Assembly (NCBI GenBank): GCA_951802425.1 | Contig: OX637802.1 | Span: 682,001 to 746,000, forward strand | Reading direction: 5' to 3' | DNA: 64,000 nucleotides | Origin: Clavaria fumosa | Lineage: Eukaryota; Basidiomycota; Agaricomycetes; Agaricales; Clavariaceae | Shown: positions 46,365-58,336 of the stretch, in pieces | Position numbering within the stretch: the stretch's first letter is position 1 | Layout: each line of letters starts with the position of its first letter | The notes under the pieces: generated by a model | The model's database searches: none | Told to the model about the DNA's origin: nothing | Seen by the model: only the letters and a program-made list of their open reading frames with translations | Position numbers and translations under genes: made by a program

Positions 46365-46718
46365 ATGGACTGTAGAGATGTGCGATCACAACCACTGTCA
46401 CTAATATCAACTGATGCATTTATCCAGTACATCTGTTCAATTTTTGTCTCGGACTCGAAGAAAGACGGTTATACGTCAGTTCCGGAAGATGCACAGAACA
46501 CAGAAGATGCACAGATCCCGCACCCTGGACAGGACCCAGATCATGATGCAAGCAGTAGCAGCTACCCGATGACCACTATGTCCTCAGATGGACGCAAACC
46601 AACAACGACAGTGGAAAGCACGGGTGGGGACGGAGATGACGACGAATATGTCAACAACACCAGCGATGACGATAACACCACCATCACGGGAGATGAAAGA
46701 GGTGGTGACGCCAAATAA
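46365..46718 (+). CDS. repeat-rich hypothetical protein, copy 2 of a duplicated family
   Basis: A single exon encodes 117 residues. Residues 5-22 (DVRSQPLSLISTDAFIQY) align with copy 1, after which the two proteins are almost unrelated until a short TTITGDERGGD tail that matches the TITGDD repeats of copy 1. The centre is rich in Asp, Ser and Thr (DGDDDEYVNNTSDDDN). It lacks the intron and the RQMEEYN repeats of copy 1. The leader and 3' region (ataagatgatgatcgacgggtgc) are more conserved than the protein, so either the coding part is diverging fast or the proteins are not under strong selection. Confidence 0.5.
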   Translation: MDCRDVRSQPLSLISTDAFIQYICSIFVSDSKKDGYTSVPEDAQNTEDAQIPHPGQDPDHDASSSSYPMTTMSSDGRKPTTTVESTGGDGDDDEYVNNTSDDDNTTITGDERGGDAK

Positions 46719-47085
46719 GATGATGATCGACGGGTGCAAGGTTCGAATATATATATATGTATATATGTCTTCGGAGCTGCCATTTCTTTTCTTAAAAGAA
46801 AAGAGAGGATTCTTATACGTCTCTAGTCACTTCGAATCTGTTTGAAAAGCGCTGTCTTGCGATGGCAGAGCCCTTGCTTGTGCACAATAGAATGTTTACA
46901 AAAAGTGTGCAAAGTGTAAGAGCGCTGCACTATGTCACGTCTGCAAGAAATAACACTGCAAGGGTGTTTGTTCGTACTTGTGATCCCCAAGATGGTACAA
47001 CTGATCCATGTTCGCCTCGCTTACGCATCCTTGGGCGCTGGAAACTGCCAGACTTTTACGACTGCACATGCTGCCCCTTCATTAC

Positions 47086-47338
47086 ATGGCCGTAGAGTTA
47101 GGACCTGTCACTGCTGCGGCGCTACGCCCTCAGGAAGACCAATCGCAGAAGAAGAGGAGCTCTACTCATCATGGAGCCTTTTCCTCGTCTGCTTGCTACT
47201 TATGCTCTCATTGTGGACGAGGTATTATCTCCAAAGAGGATACGTGCGCTGCAAGAGACAGTCGTATCCATCTGCGCAGGGATGTTCGTTTGGCTCGTGG
47301 TGCGACTGGCACCTGGCATAATGATTCGCGAAATGTTG
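47086..47338 (+). pseudogene. 5' fragment of an endosomal Na+/H+ exchanger (NHX-type), frameshifted
   Basis: The translation holds the opening of fungal NHX proteins in three different frames: an N-terminal piece ending in PQED, then EEEELYSSWSLFLVCLLL and LSLWTRYYLQ (first membrane span), then KRIRALQETVVSICAGMFV and VVRLAPGIMIREML (second span). Two frameshifts separate the parts, and the homology stops at a point corresponding to the first exon-intron border of the family. Nothing of the remaining 10 spans follows. It sits between repeat units 2 and 3, so it is best read as a captured or duplicated gene fragment that has decayed. Confidence 0.75.
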
Positions 47339-47518
47339 GTGGGTACAGCTGGCCTGCGTCTGTAATCTCGGCGCGCAGAGTGGACATGGTGCAGGAAGAA
47401 CAGAATATGTGTGTGATGTGTCTGTCTCCTCTGTTCAGTCCTAGATGTTGGGCTTGCTGTGCTGATCAGTAGGGTTACCAGACGTTCAAGCATACACTCT
47501 CGTTTGTGTTGACTCGTG

Positions 47519-47562
47519 GTGCAAAGCCCTAAGTGGGGCTCGGCTCGGCCCGGGCTTTGCAC
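47519..47562. repeat. 11-bp GC-rich inverted repeat
   Basis: GTGCAAAGCCC (47519-47529) and its exact complement GGGCTTTGCAC (47552-47562) flank a 22-nt loop made of gctcgg repeats. Confidence 0.7.
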
Positions 47563-47599
47563 ATCACGGGTCCATACTGACACTCGCGTTCCTCGGCAC

Positions 47600-49140
47600 G
47601 TTCATCTCCAAAACCCTCACTGTGTATCAACCCTCCCCTGTGCATATGCGATGTCCACTGTCCATATCCAAGGTTTTCTCTGTCCCCGCATTACATTCAC
47701 GCGACACGAACCCCCACCCACTAATCATACCTTCTAGTTATTTCTTTCTCAGCTTGCCAGCCTGTAACGCGCGAACGACGCAGGCCATGACACAACTAAG
47801 CATTCCACCTGCCTACCCAGCGTTCCCCTAGCACCTCCCGCCGTCTTCGAATCGCAGAACCGAACATGGTCGCAGCAACTGGCTGACCCGACAAGGCATC
47901 GGCAGTGGCGCAGCCGGATGCGCCATGTCCGCTGCCCCACCTGGAAACGCGCCTACACAGCATATGACCCGCATCGATCGAGCCGCGCTGCTAAGGGGAG
48001 TGTGTATGTATATCCCAGGGAAGGAGGAAGAAAGGAACAAGAGGGAGAGTGTCGGGCTCACGAGGGTCGGGCATTCACGAGGGTCGGACATACGCATTGT
48101 AACCGTTCTCTGTGCGGGTATGTAGAGGAATACCTTTTCCCTTGGACAAACGCCCTGGAAAATGTCGGCCGATGGAGCAGTCAACGAGTGTTTTCGCATC
48201 TGCCCTTCGAAATGCTGCATCACGCGTGAGGAAAGAAGGAGTCACCATAGCATGCCAATACTCATTCACGGCATTCCGCTACCACAGCGGGGTTCTGCGA
48301 TATAGCTGTGTAACAGGGTGGACAATGGTCGCTTGCGGCCGAACTTGCTTCGCCTACAGCCAAGTCCGACTTGATCCGCTAACTTGCCAATTCACGGCAT
48401 TCCATTGCCATTGGATACACAGTGGTGATGTTGGGAAGCGTATCGCACGGAGAAGAGACCTTTGTGTTGTGGAAAGCGGAATTAGGACAGTCAACGCGCA
48501 GTCTCGTTTGGCCGAGCCCTTGTAAACGAGTGGAAGCCTAATATCCGTACCGTAGTGGAATGAAAGTATCTCGTGTCTCAAACATGTGCAGCACGGCTGA
48601 AGACGAGAGCTCACACAGCAGCTCCATCACTGCGATAGAAATGGTTGCCGAACTTGCCTCGCTAGGTCGAATTCCGTCGCACTGGATATACTGTACGTTA
48701 CAATGGAGACGTTTCGGGGAAGCGTACTTTTTTTTGTTTTTTTGCTGTACCATACTCAAGCAAGGCCGTGTCCCCAAGGGTCAGGCCGGTCAGGGTCAGG
48801 GCTTTTTGTCGAACCAGTGTTGAGCGATGACGTTAAATGCGTTTGTGGGCGAGAGGAAAGAGGTAACTTAGATCCAATGATGTACTTGCCTGAGCAATGT
48901 GCATCTGCGACAACTGGGTAATGAAACTGAAGTGCTACCCCATCCTGGATGACAAGACTCGAGCCCGAACCCACAAGCCAGCAGCCAGAGACCGTAACCC
49001 ATTAAACCTGCCGACCGTGTGATAGGTGAATATATATTCACAATATTTAACGCGTGCAAGGTTCGAATTCTATTCCCTTCTTTTGCCTCACCTTTCTGAT
49101 TCTAGATCTCTGAGCCGCCATCCCTGCTTGAAGGAAAGAG
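47600..49140 (+). repeat. repeat unit 3 of the array, most degraded
   Basis: It begins with cactgtgtatcaaccctcccctgtgcatatgcgatgtcc, also at 44890 in unit 2, then cgacacgaacccccacccactaatca (47701), the gggtcgggcattcacgag...gtgcgggtatgtagagga block (48065-48130; 45508-45570 in unit 2), gctgcatcacg, ccacagcgg.gttc.gc, gatccgctaacttgccaattcacggcattcc (about 48374), and gcaaggttcgaattc...gaaggaaagagaggatttt (about 49055-49150). The promoter-gene part of units 1 and 2 has no intact counterpart here. Confidence 0.65.
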
Positions 49141-49267
49141 AGGATTTTATGCAGAGGGTTACTTATATATATTGAGTCACTTCAACTTTGTCCAGAAATT
49201 TCTACTACCCAATAAAGTCTACTACCCAATAAAGTATACCGCCCTATGCCACAGTGCTCGCATCCCA

Positions 49268-50477
49268 ATGTCGTCAAGCAGTCTGTCTGAGATGCCTCTT
49301 GACGCGTCCACTGGTCTCAGGGTCATTCTGGTTGCAATTGGGTGAGCTCACGTCACGTTTCCTTTGATTCGACGTTTGGCCAATTCTTCACTCTCACAGC
49401 GGCTCGTCATGTTCGGGAAAGACGACTCTCGCCACACATATTCAAAGTATCCTTCCAGGTAGTATCATGATACACCAGGATGTGCGTACATTTCCCTCCA
49501 CCTCTTTTTACTCGCTTAACCCTACGAACAACAGGACTTTGCACCGGTGCGGCTCTATGTACATGGACGTAAAACAAGGTTCCAGTCTGATCTTCCTTGC
49601 CTTGTGGCATTGTTGTGTAGGCCGCGGAGCTCATCCCCATACACCCCGTGCATGAGGTTCAGGACTGGGACAGCGCTCCAGGTGCGATCGACTGGCCGAG
49701 GTTCGTCTCCTGCCTGCAGCACGTGAAGCGCACGGGCTCGCCTCCCGCGCACCACACGAGTCACGAACATATGAATCGGCGAGACGGGGTGTCCGTACCT
49801 GATGAGGCAGTTGCCCACTGGCGGCGGCGGTTCTCAGAGGAGTGCGCCGGGGGCCGCAAGGTGCTTTGGGTCCTGGTGGATGGCTTTCTGCTCTACTGGC
49901 ACAAGGTGCGTAAGCGTCTACCCACTACATCCTATGGATATGGGTACCGAACAGGGGTGGGTTGCAATGTTATCGGCTGAATAAGCTATCGTGTCGTGTT
50001 TCATTCGTCAGGACGTCTTGGACCAACTGGATGTGCGCGTGCTGCTGCGAACGCCACGCGGCGTCTTGGCGCAACGGAGAGCCGAGCGTAACGGTTATTA
50101 CACCGCAGGTGAAAACCCCATTTATTACGGATGTGTTCTATGAATTGCGTTTGACTTACATTCGTCCCTCCTAAAAATATTTCTACAAAATTGCCTTCTA
50201 TCGCTACCTTCCGCTCTCTTGCACTGGAGCCCAAACCGACATGGTAGAAGGCTCAATGTGGCAAGATCCCCCTGGCTACTGGGACAATGTCGCTTATCCC
50301 GCTTATGTCGACGCACATAGGCGACTCTTTGAGGGCGGGGATGTCGAGCGTGGAAAATTGAGTAGGGAGGGCGAGGAGGCGAAGCTCTTGCTGATGGACG
50401 CACTAGAGGTGGGGATGGGAGAGCTCGTCGAGACGTGCTGTCGGGCGCTTATGGAGACATTGGAAATTGGGAAGTGA
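49268..50477 (+). CDS. nicotinamide riboside kinase (Nrk1)
   Basis: Six exons (49268-49341, 49400-49481, 49535-49546, 49621-49905, 50012-50108, 50248-50477) encode 259 residues. The enzyme phosphorylates nicotinamide riboside to NMN, a salvage route to NAD. The P-loop GGSSCSGKTTLA is split by the first intron; then SIMIHQDDFAP, with the catalytic Asp pair, PIHPVHEVQDWDSAPGAIDW, VLWVLVDGFLLYWHK, LLRTPRGVLAQRRAERNGYYTAEG (lid arginines) and MWQDPPGYWDNVAYPAYVDAH. All match the family order and length. Exon 3 is only 12 nt and encodes DFAP, part of the active site. It is the first intact gene after the repeat island. Confidence 0.9.
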
Positions 50478-51254
50478 TCTCAATTTCTTGTAAGTTAGTC
50501 GTTGATGTACATAAGTCAGATTGGTTGGCAAGCCGCTTTGATTAGCAATTGCATGACCAGCAGGCAACGTTCACGGGACTCTGTTCTGCTCTGCATTCAA
50601 CGTTGGCAGGGTGGGTTCGTTGATGCGACAGGTGGTGTATTAGATGCATCTGGTATGCGCACAACACGCTCATCAATGATATTGTCCACGTGACTGATGG
50701 GCGTAGACGCGCACGTGACACGCGTCGCTGATCGGACGCGCGCAATCAGTGGTTTCACTGAACCACCCATCACTTGTATTCCGGCGACGTTTTTATCAGG
50801 CAGGTTTCCGTAAATCGGCTCTGTAACCTGGAGATTGCGCGCAGGCCCAGTCGCGTTGCGTGGCATTCATCTTATCCATCTACCCATTGCAATGGACAAG
50901 GAGAAGTTCAACCGCTGTGATTCCCGTTGGCGAAGGCTCTCTCTGACTTTCAATTCAATGCATGCCAAGGCGGTTGCATCCTGCGCCGTCGCCTGGAAAC
51001 TGCATATCGACGCTCCGACAATACATGACCTCGTGAGTTAACAGGGTCCCGCTCCACTATATAACCTACGTCTAATGGACAGATTACCTCCTCAGATTAG
51101 TTGCTCTCTCAACTTGTCCAAGGAATATCGATCTGGCATCGATTTCCTCTTCAACTTCTCATCACTCCTTTAAGTGCAGGTCACAACCCATTCAGACTAC
51201 CCCATTCTTTTCACCTTTGTTCTCTATCACATTTACGAAGTTCCAAACGAAGTC
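50478..51254. other. intergenic / promoter of the exon-repeat gene
   Basis: No supported exon was found in these 777 bp. A TATATAA-like run (ctatataacc, about 51056) lies 200 bp upstream of the next ATG. Confidence 0.4.
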
Positions 51255-54172
51255 ATGTTGATCCCACTTGCCGTCGTCCCTTTCATCGCCCACCTGGCCA
51301 ACAACGCAGTCGCGCTCCCTGTCAATCATGCTCTTATGGTATGTCCTGCATACTTCGCACCCTCTCTTAGAGTTCATTGTCCTTTTGCAGCAAACATCCA
51401 TTGACAGCGCTGTCCCATCCGACAAGGCAACTGACACTTCTGCGGCTACGGCTTCTACATTAGCTGCTCCTCCTCCCATGACACAAACCGCCCCCGCCCC
51501 CGCCCCCGCGGCCCCCGCGGCCGCCGCCCTTGCCGGCGAGAACGTCATAGTGAGCGTCCTCACATCCACGCGCCTTTCAAGTGCACGTCTTGATAAAGGT
51601 GTTTATCCACCATTAGGTTAACATCGTCGAGGAACAAACTAAAGGGGATGTGAGTATGCGTCATCTATCCTTGTGTCCGCGCCTGACTCCTGAGCTTGCA
51701 CAGAACCATGAGCATCATCATCATCACCGTCCGCATCTTTTCAGGCATCATAGACATCACCACCACCACCACCACCATCATCATGAAGACATGGAGAAGG
51801 AACATCCTACCGTTAATATTATTGCCAATACTGTTGCTGCTGCGGCTCAGAAACCTGTCACTGGCTCTTCTGCTACCGCTGCTACTGCTGCTGCTCCTGA
51901 GGCTGCTGCCCCTCTTGGGAACCCTGCTACCTCGCCCAATACCCCCAACGTCACGCCCAGCAGGTATGTGGCACTCAAACTCATGGTATCGAAATACTGA
52001 CGTGTGTTCCTACAGCGGCGGCGACAACAACGACTTGGACGCCCGCGACTCTGAAGGAAAGCTCGAGGCGAGGCTGTGGGAAAGACTCGCCTCCTTTACC
52101 CCAGAGGGCCGAGTGGCCCAGCTTGGCCTGGGGCTTGCGCGCCATGTCGCCCACCGTCTGCATACTCCTGGAGGCGGGTTCCACAGCCCATTCCATAGAC
52201 ACCATCATGGCTTCCACTCCCAGCCCCAAAGCGACTTCAGCGATCCTAGTTTCAATGGCGGCAACGTTGGCGACGGTAGCGGCTTTTCTGACGATGGTAG
52301 CGGCGCTGGTGGGTTCTCTGGGAATTCTTTCCAGCCTCGCAGGTATGTGTTGCACCAACGATCCCTGTTATATTTGGTTGCTTAATTGCGTACTTGTGCT
52401 GCTCAGCGATGAGGACCTTGACAAACGAGGTGCCATCATAGACGCTGCTGCGTATGATGTCGGGGGTGTATCTGGAGCGGTTACAGGTGGATTCCGACAT
52501 GCAAAGGCCCGGATCTCGGACGCGTTCCACAGAGAGGCTGCTAAGGTTCAGGAAGTCGGACAATCCTTCGAGAATGGGTTCTCTGGGAATTCGTTCCAGC
52601 CTCGCAGGTATGTGTTGCACCAACGATTCCTGTCTAGTTTGATCGCTCAGTTGCGTACTTGTGTTCAGCGACGAAGGTCTCGAGGGACGAGGCGCCATCA
52701 TAGACGCTGTTGCGTATGATGTCGGGGGAGCAACTGGAGCGGTTTCAGGCGCATTTGAACGCGCGAAGGCCCGTATCTCGAACGGGTTCCACGCTAAGAC
52801 ACAGGAAATCGGACAATCCTTCGAGAATGGGTTCTCTGGGAATTCGTTCCAGCCTCGCAGGTATGTGTTGCACCAACGATCCCTGTTATGCTGGGTTGCT
52901 TAATTGCGTACTTGTGCTGCTCAGCGATGAGGACCTTGACAAGCGAGGTGCCATCATAGACGCTGCTGCGTATGATGTTGGGGGTGTATCTGGAGCGGTT
53001 ACAGGTGGATTCCGACATGCGAAGGCCCGGATCTCGGACGCGTTCCACAGAGAGGCTGCTAAGGTTCAGGAAGTCGGACAATCCTTCGAGAATGGGTTCT
53101 CTGGGAATTCGTTCCAGCCTCGCAGGTATGTGTTGCACCAACGATCCCCCTTTTTTTTGGTTGCTCAATTGCGCACTTGTGCTGCTCAGCGACGAGGACC
53201 TTGAGAAACGAACCTTTGACTTTGACACAGCCAATTCTGCTGCAGATGCGACCGGAAGGGGGATTAGGCGTACAAGGTCACATTTATCGCACGGTGTCCG
53301 GAGGGTCAGGAGTGCGAGAGGAAGTCTGGAAGACGGTGCCTACCAAGTCGGGGACTCGTACAGGCGTGTGAGAGGTGGTGTCAGACGAGCCCAATCCTCG
53401 TACGGGGAACTGAGAGACGGTGTCCGCGGAGTCGGTTCCTCCTTCCAGAATGGGTTATCTGGGGGTTCTGGAGATTTTGGGGGTTCTGCGGATATGGATT
53501 TGCCACCTCGCAGGTACGTGCTGTGTCAACGCTCTCTGTCTCGCTTAGCCGGCTCAATCGTGTGTGCCCTCTGCCTTCAGTGAAGGAAGCCTCGAAGGCC
53601 GAGGCTTAGGGAGCGTTATAGCCGACTACGAGCTGCAGAAGTTAAGAAACAAGGGTCACAGGTTAGCACAGAAGTTCAAGGATTCATTCTCGGCGTTTTC
53701 TGGGTCTGGGGGTTACTCTGCCGGATCTGGGGGTTACTCTGCTGGATCTGGGGATTACCCCGCGGGTCCCGGAGGGCCCGACACTGGCGCTGGCAATGAT
53801 CCTGGGGCAAAGTGGGTGACTGTCATTTGCTCGTGACCACACTTTACTGACATTACTCCTTTCAGCTACCGTCGTGGCTTAGGGGACGTTGTGGTCGGCT
53901 ACGAGGCGCAGAGGTTAAGAAACAAGGGTCACAGGGTAGCACGGAAGTTCAGGGATTCATTCTCCCGGTTTTCTGGGTCTGGGGGTTACTCTGCCGGATC
54001 TGGAGGTTACTCTGCTGGATCTGGGGATTACCCCGCGGGTCCCGGGGGACCCGACACTGGCGCTGGCATGGATCCTGGGGCAAAGTGGGTGACTGTCATT
54101 CGCTCGTGACCACACTTTACTGACATTACTCCTTTCAGCTACCGTCGCGAGTCTCTGGACGACCTGGATTGA
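51255..54172 (+). CDS. secreted exon-repeat protein with His tract and dibasic sites (KEP-like)
   Basis: Twelve exons (51255-51338, 51391-51549, 51617-51649, 51704-51963, 52016-52342, 52407-52607, 52669-52860, 52925-53125, 53190-53513, 53581-53811, 53866-54084, 54139-54172) encode 754 residues. A signal-like N-terminus (MLIPLAVVPFIAHLANNAVA) is followed by an Ala/Pro-rich stretch, a His-rich tract (residues about 94-125, up to nine His in a row) and a Gly/Ser region ending in GFSGNSFQPR. Then come six repeat exons, all with phase-2 borders, so any number can be joined. Repeats start SDEDLDKR or SDEGLEGR; the LDKR/LEKR sites look like Kex2 cuts. Two later exons carry YSAGSGG repeats. No known domain. 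Function unknown: peptide precursor, metal binder or wall protein. Confidence 0.75.
52407..53125 (+). repeat. 518-bp tandem duplication of exon and flanking introns
   Basis: Exons 52407-52607 and 52925-53125 differ at only about three of 201 bases. The 64-nt introns before them (52343-52406 and 52861-52924) are also nearly identical. The exon between them (52669-52860) is a more diverged copy of the same module. Confidence 0.9.
53581..54138 (+). repeat. 273-285 bp tandem exon-plus-intron duplication
   Basis: Exons 53581-53811 and 53866-54084 share the RNKGHR core and the YSAGSGG repeats. The 54-nt introns that follow each (gtgggtgactgtcatt...ctcctttcag) differ at a single base. Confidence 0.9.
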
Positions 54173-54381
54173 AATCCACGACTGAAAAAAACGCGACGTC
54201 GAGACGTCGGGGTACTGTAATGCAGACTGTATGGTACCGGAACTGTTAGCACAATCACATGATAATGATCATCACATGATTTGACTTCCCGGGTCTAAGC
54301 CTTGGATATATAAATCGCTGACCGCTCCCTTCTGATGCGGAAGAGCGCATTCACCTTAACATCCACCTTGCTTAAGAGAAC

Positions 54382-56603
<2,222 letters not shown>

Positions 56604-56833
56604 ACAGTTAGACAAACCGGCCAATTTCGTTGGTTTTGGTTTATATAGAAAATCACAGGGGATTTTTCTCCCTGCTGATACCTGAGTCGCGCTGCACTGG
56701 TGTGCCAATGACCTTACCATCTAGCAGCCCTTATTGTTTATTTATTGGTGCTCATGATTGTCGGCGTCATCATTAATTGTCTACGAGGTTAATTATTACA
56801 AAGTCTCCCTGATTCAGACAGAGAGGGGTTCGT

Positions 56834-57133
56834 TCAGTCTACGTCACACCCGCGCTTCCCCTCCGTCTCGTCGTCGTCGTCGTCGGCGCGTTCGATAGAG
56901 ACGCACCAGAAGGTGGCGCCCCACGGCTGAGCACCGGCGGCGTGCTCGCTGTTTCTCTCGCAGCAGGAGAAGCGGAAGGGCTGGCCGTCCCAGTACTTCA
57001 TGAGGTCGAAGGAGATGCCGCCGGGGAGGCGCAGGGCGAGGCGGGGGTTGAAGTCCAGGAAGCCGTAGCAGAAGTCGGTCGTGATGAGGTCCTTGTGTGT
57101 CGTGTCGGTGGTGAGCGGGATGAGCGGGAGAGG

Positions 57134-57164
<31 letters not shown>

Positions 57165-58024
57165 GGGGTGTAGGGGAGGAGGGACTTACATGCGGGCTGA
57201 ACTCGATGTCTCTCCTGTGCTGCGCTTGGCTGAAGTAGGAGCGCCGTTGCTGCGCGCAGCGGAAGTTGAACGGGTCGGCGTGGCGGGGACGCTGTTTCTT
57301 GCTTCCGTGGGCGGGGGCGTGGGATGGGGCTGGCTCGGGGGGTGTGGGTGCGGGTGCGGAGGGGTGGTCTGGGTCCTGCGCTTGCGCGAGGGATGAAGAC
57401 GAGGAAGAGGAGAGGGGTGTACTGGGAGGCGGGGAGGGGGGTGTTAGAGCGAGGTGGAGGTGGGACGTGTCGTCCTGTATCGAGAGCGAGGGGAAAGCGG
57501 GGGCGGTGAGATGGTTCGTTGATGATTGGGGCGAGAGACGTTCATGCTTGAAGTGAGGCATGGTGGATATGAGGGGGGAGAGGGCCCAGGGTTTCTGGGA
57601 GAAGAGGTCGTGCTCTAAGTCTGGGTCTATGTATTTCATGAATTTGAGGACTGCACTGGAGCCTGGCGGGAGATGGAGCGGTCTATCGAAGGTGTTTCCG
57701 AATAAAATATCGTCGGAGGAGTAAGTGTGTAAGAACCGGCCTGGGAAGGGGGGTGAACATGGGTGTTAAAGTATGTAAGTAAGAAAGTAAGTAAGTATCA
57801 CCTTGGACTTGGACACTCCAAGAGATGTCTTTTTTGTCCTGCCTTTCAAAGTAGTCGCTGTGGCGTACGTTCCCGCCGGTGTCGGTGAAGCCTTTGATGT
57901 GGATGATGACATGGCCGTCGAAGAGGTCTGAGGAGATGGGATGGGGTGTGTTGGTGTTTACGAGCTGAGTGATGGGGACGAGTTCTGAGGGGGATGGCCC
58001 GACGAGGACGCGAAGACGGGACAT
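56834..58024 (-). CDS. DUF1769 family protein
   Basis: Three exons (58024-57802, 57740-57190, 57091-56834) encode 343 residues. Family blocks are clear: MSRLRVLVGPSP at the N-terminus, SSDLFDGHVIIHIKGF, KKDISWSVQVQGRFL, DILFGNTFDRPLHLPPG, LEHDLFSQKPWALSPLISTM, DLITTDFCYGFLDFNPRL, LPGGISFDLMKYWDGQP and WGATFWCVSIE. An Asp/Ser/Pro-rich insert (residues 165-230) interrupts the domain. The family is widespread in fungi and unstudied; one report-type description links relatives to lipid or membrane binding, which I cannot verify here. The second intron holds a 21-bp G run on the plus strand. Confidence 0.8.
57148..57168. repeat. 21-bp G homopolymer next to a GT microsatellite
   Basis: A run of 21 G follows several GT repeats. 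On the coding strand of the DUF1769 gene it is a C tract inside intron 2. The length may be wrong because homopolymers are hard to sequence. Confidence 0.9.
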
Positions 58025-58336
58025 GAGAAGGGGAACTAACTAAACTAACTAGAGGGAATGACTGGGTTATTTAGGTGTTTCAAAGTGACGTAATAAGAAA
58101 TGGCTCCGCGGAGCTAACAGTAACGTCATTGGTTAGTAGTGGTACGATTAAAGTGAGCTCAGTTGATAAGATGTAATTGATCGGAGTTAAGCCAGGACAA
58201 CTACCGGTGAATGCTCAACAAACCCTGGATTGGATTCCTGACCCAAGTCTCTCAACTACCTACCCTTGTGCATTCTTTTGGCCCTTTAATTGTCCGCTGG
58301 TACCTGTCTAACAGATCAAACATGTACAAATAGTAA

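Larger units (their letters stand above)
44590..46935 (+). repeat. repeat unit 2 of the three-copy array
   Basis: Same block order as unit 1: gcacggcacgtacagccc (44617), a block with ccctgaatgg (44819) and a further copy of gagcggcgtcaccctga (45012), the cgtgggaggggg block (45457), the gatccgctaatttaccaattcgcggcatc block (45857), the second TATA gene, and the gatgatgatcgacgggtgcaaggttcgaa end (46720-46931). The extra copy of the second block makes it longer than unit 1 at that point. Confidence 0.7.

Noticed and set aside
42300..49140. A CRISPR array or integron-like repeat array
   Set aside because: The repeats are long, diverged, eukaryotic in context and without uniform spacers.
51696..52385. 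A 229-codon overlapping frame rich in Leu and Ile
   Set aside because: It is the frame-shifted shadow of the His tract and Ala-rich exons and lacks a splice-consistent start.
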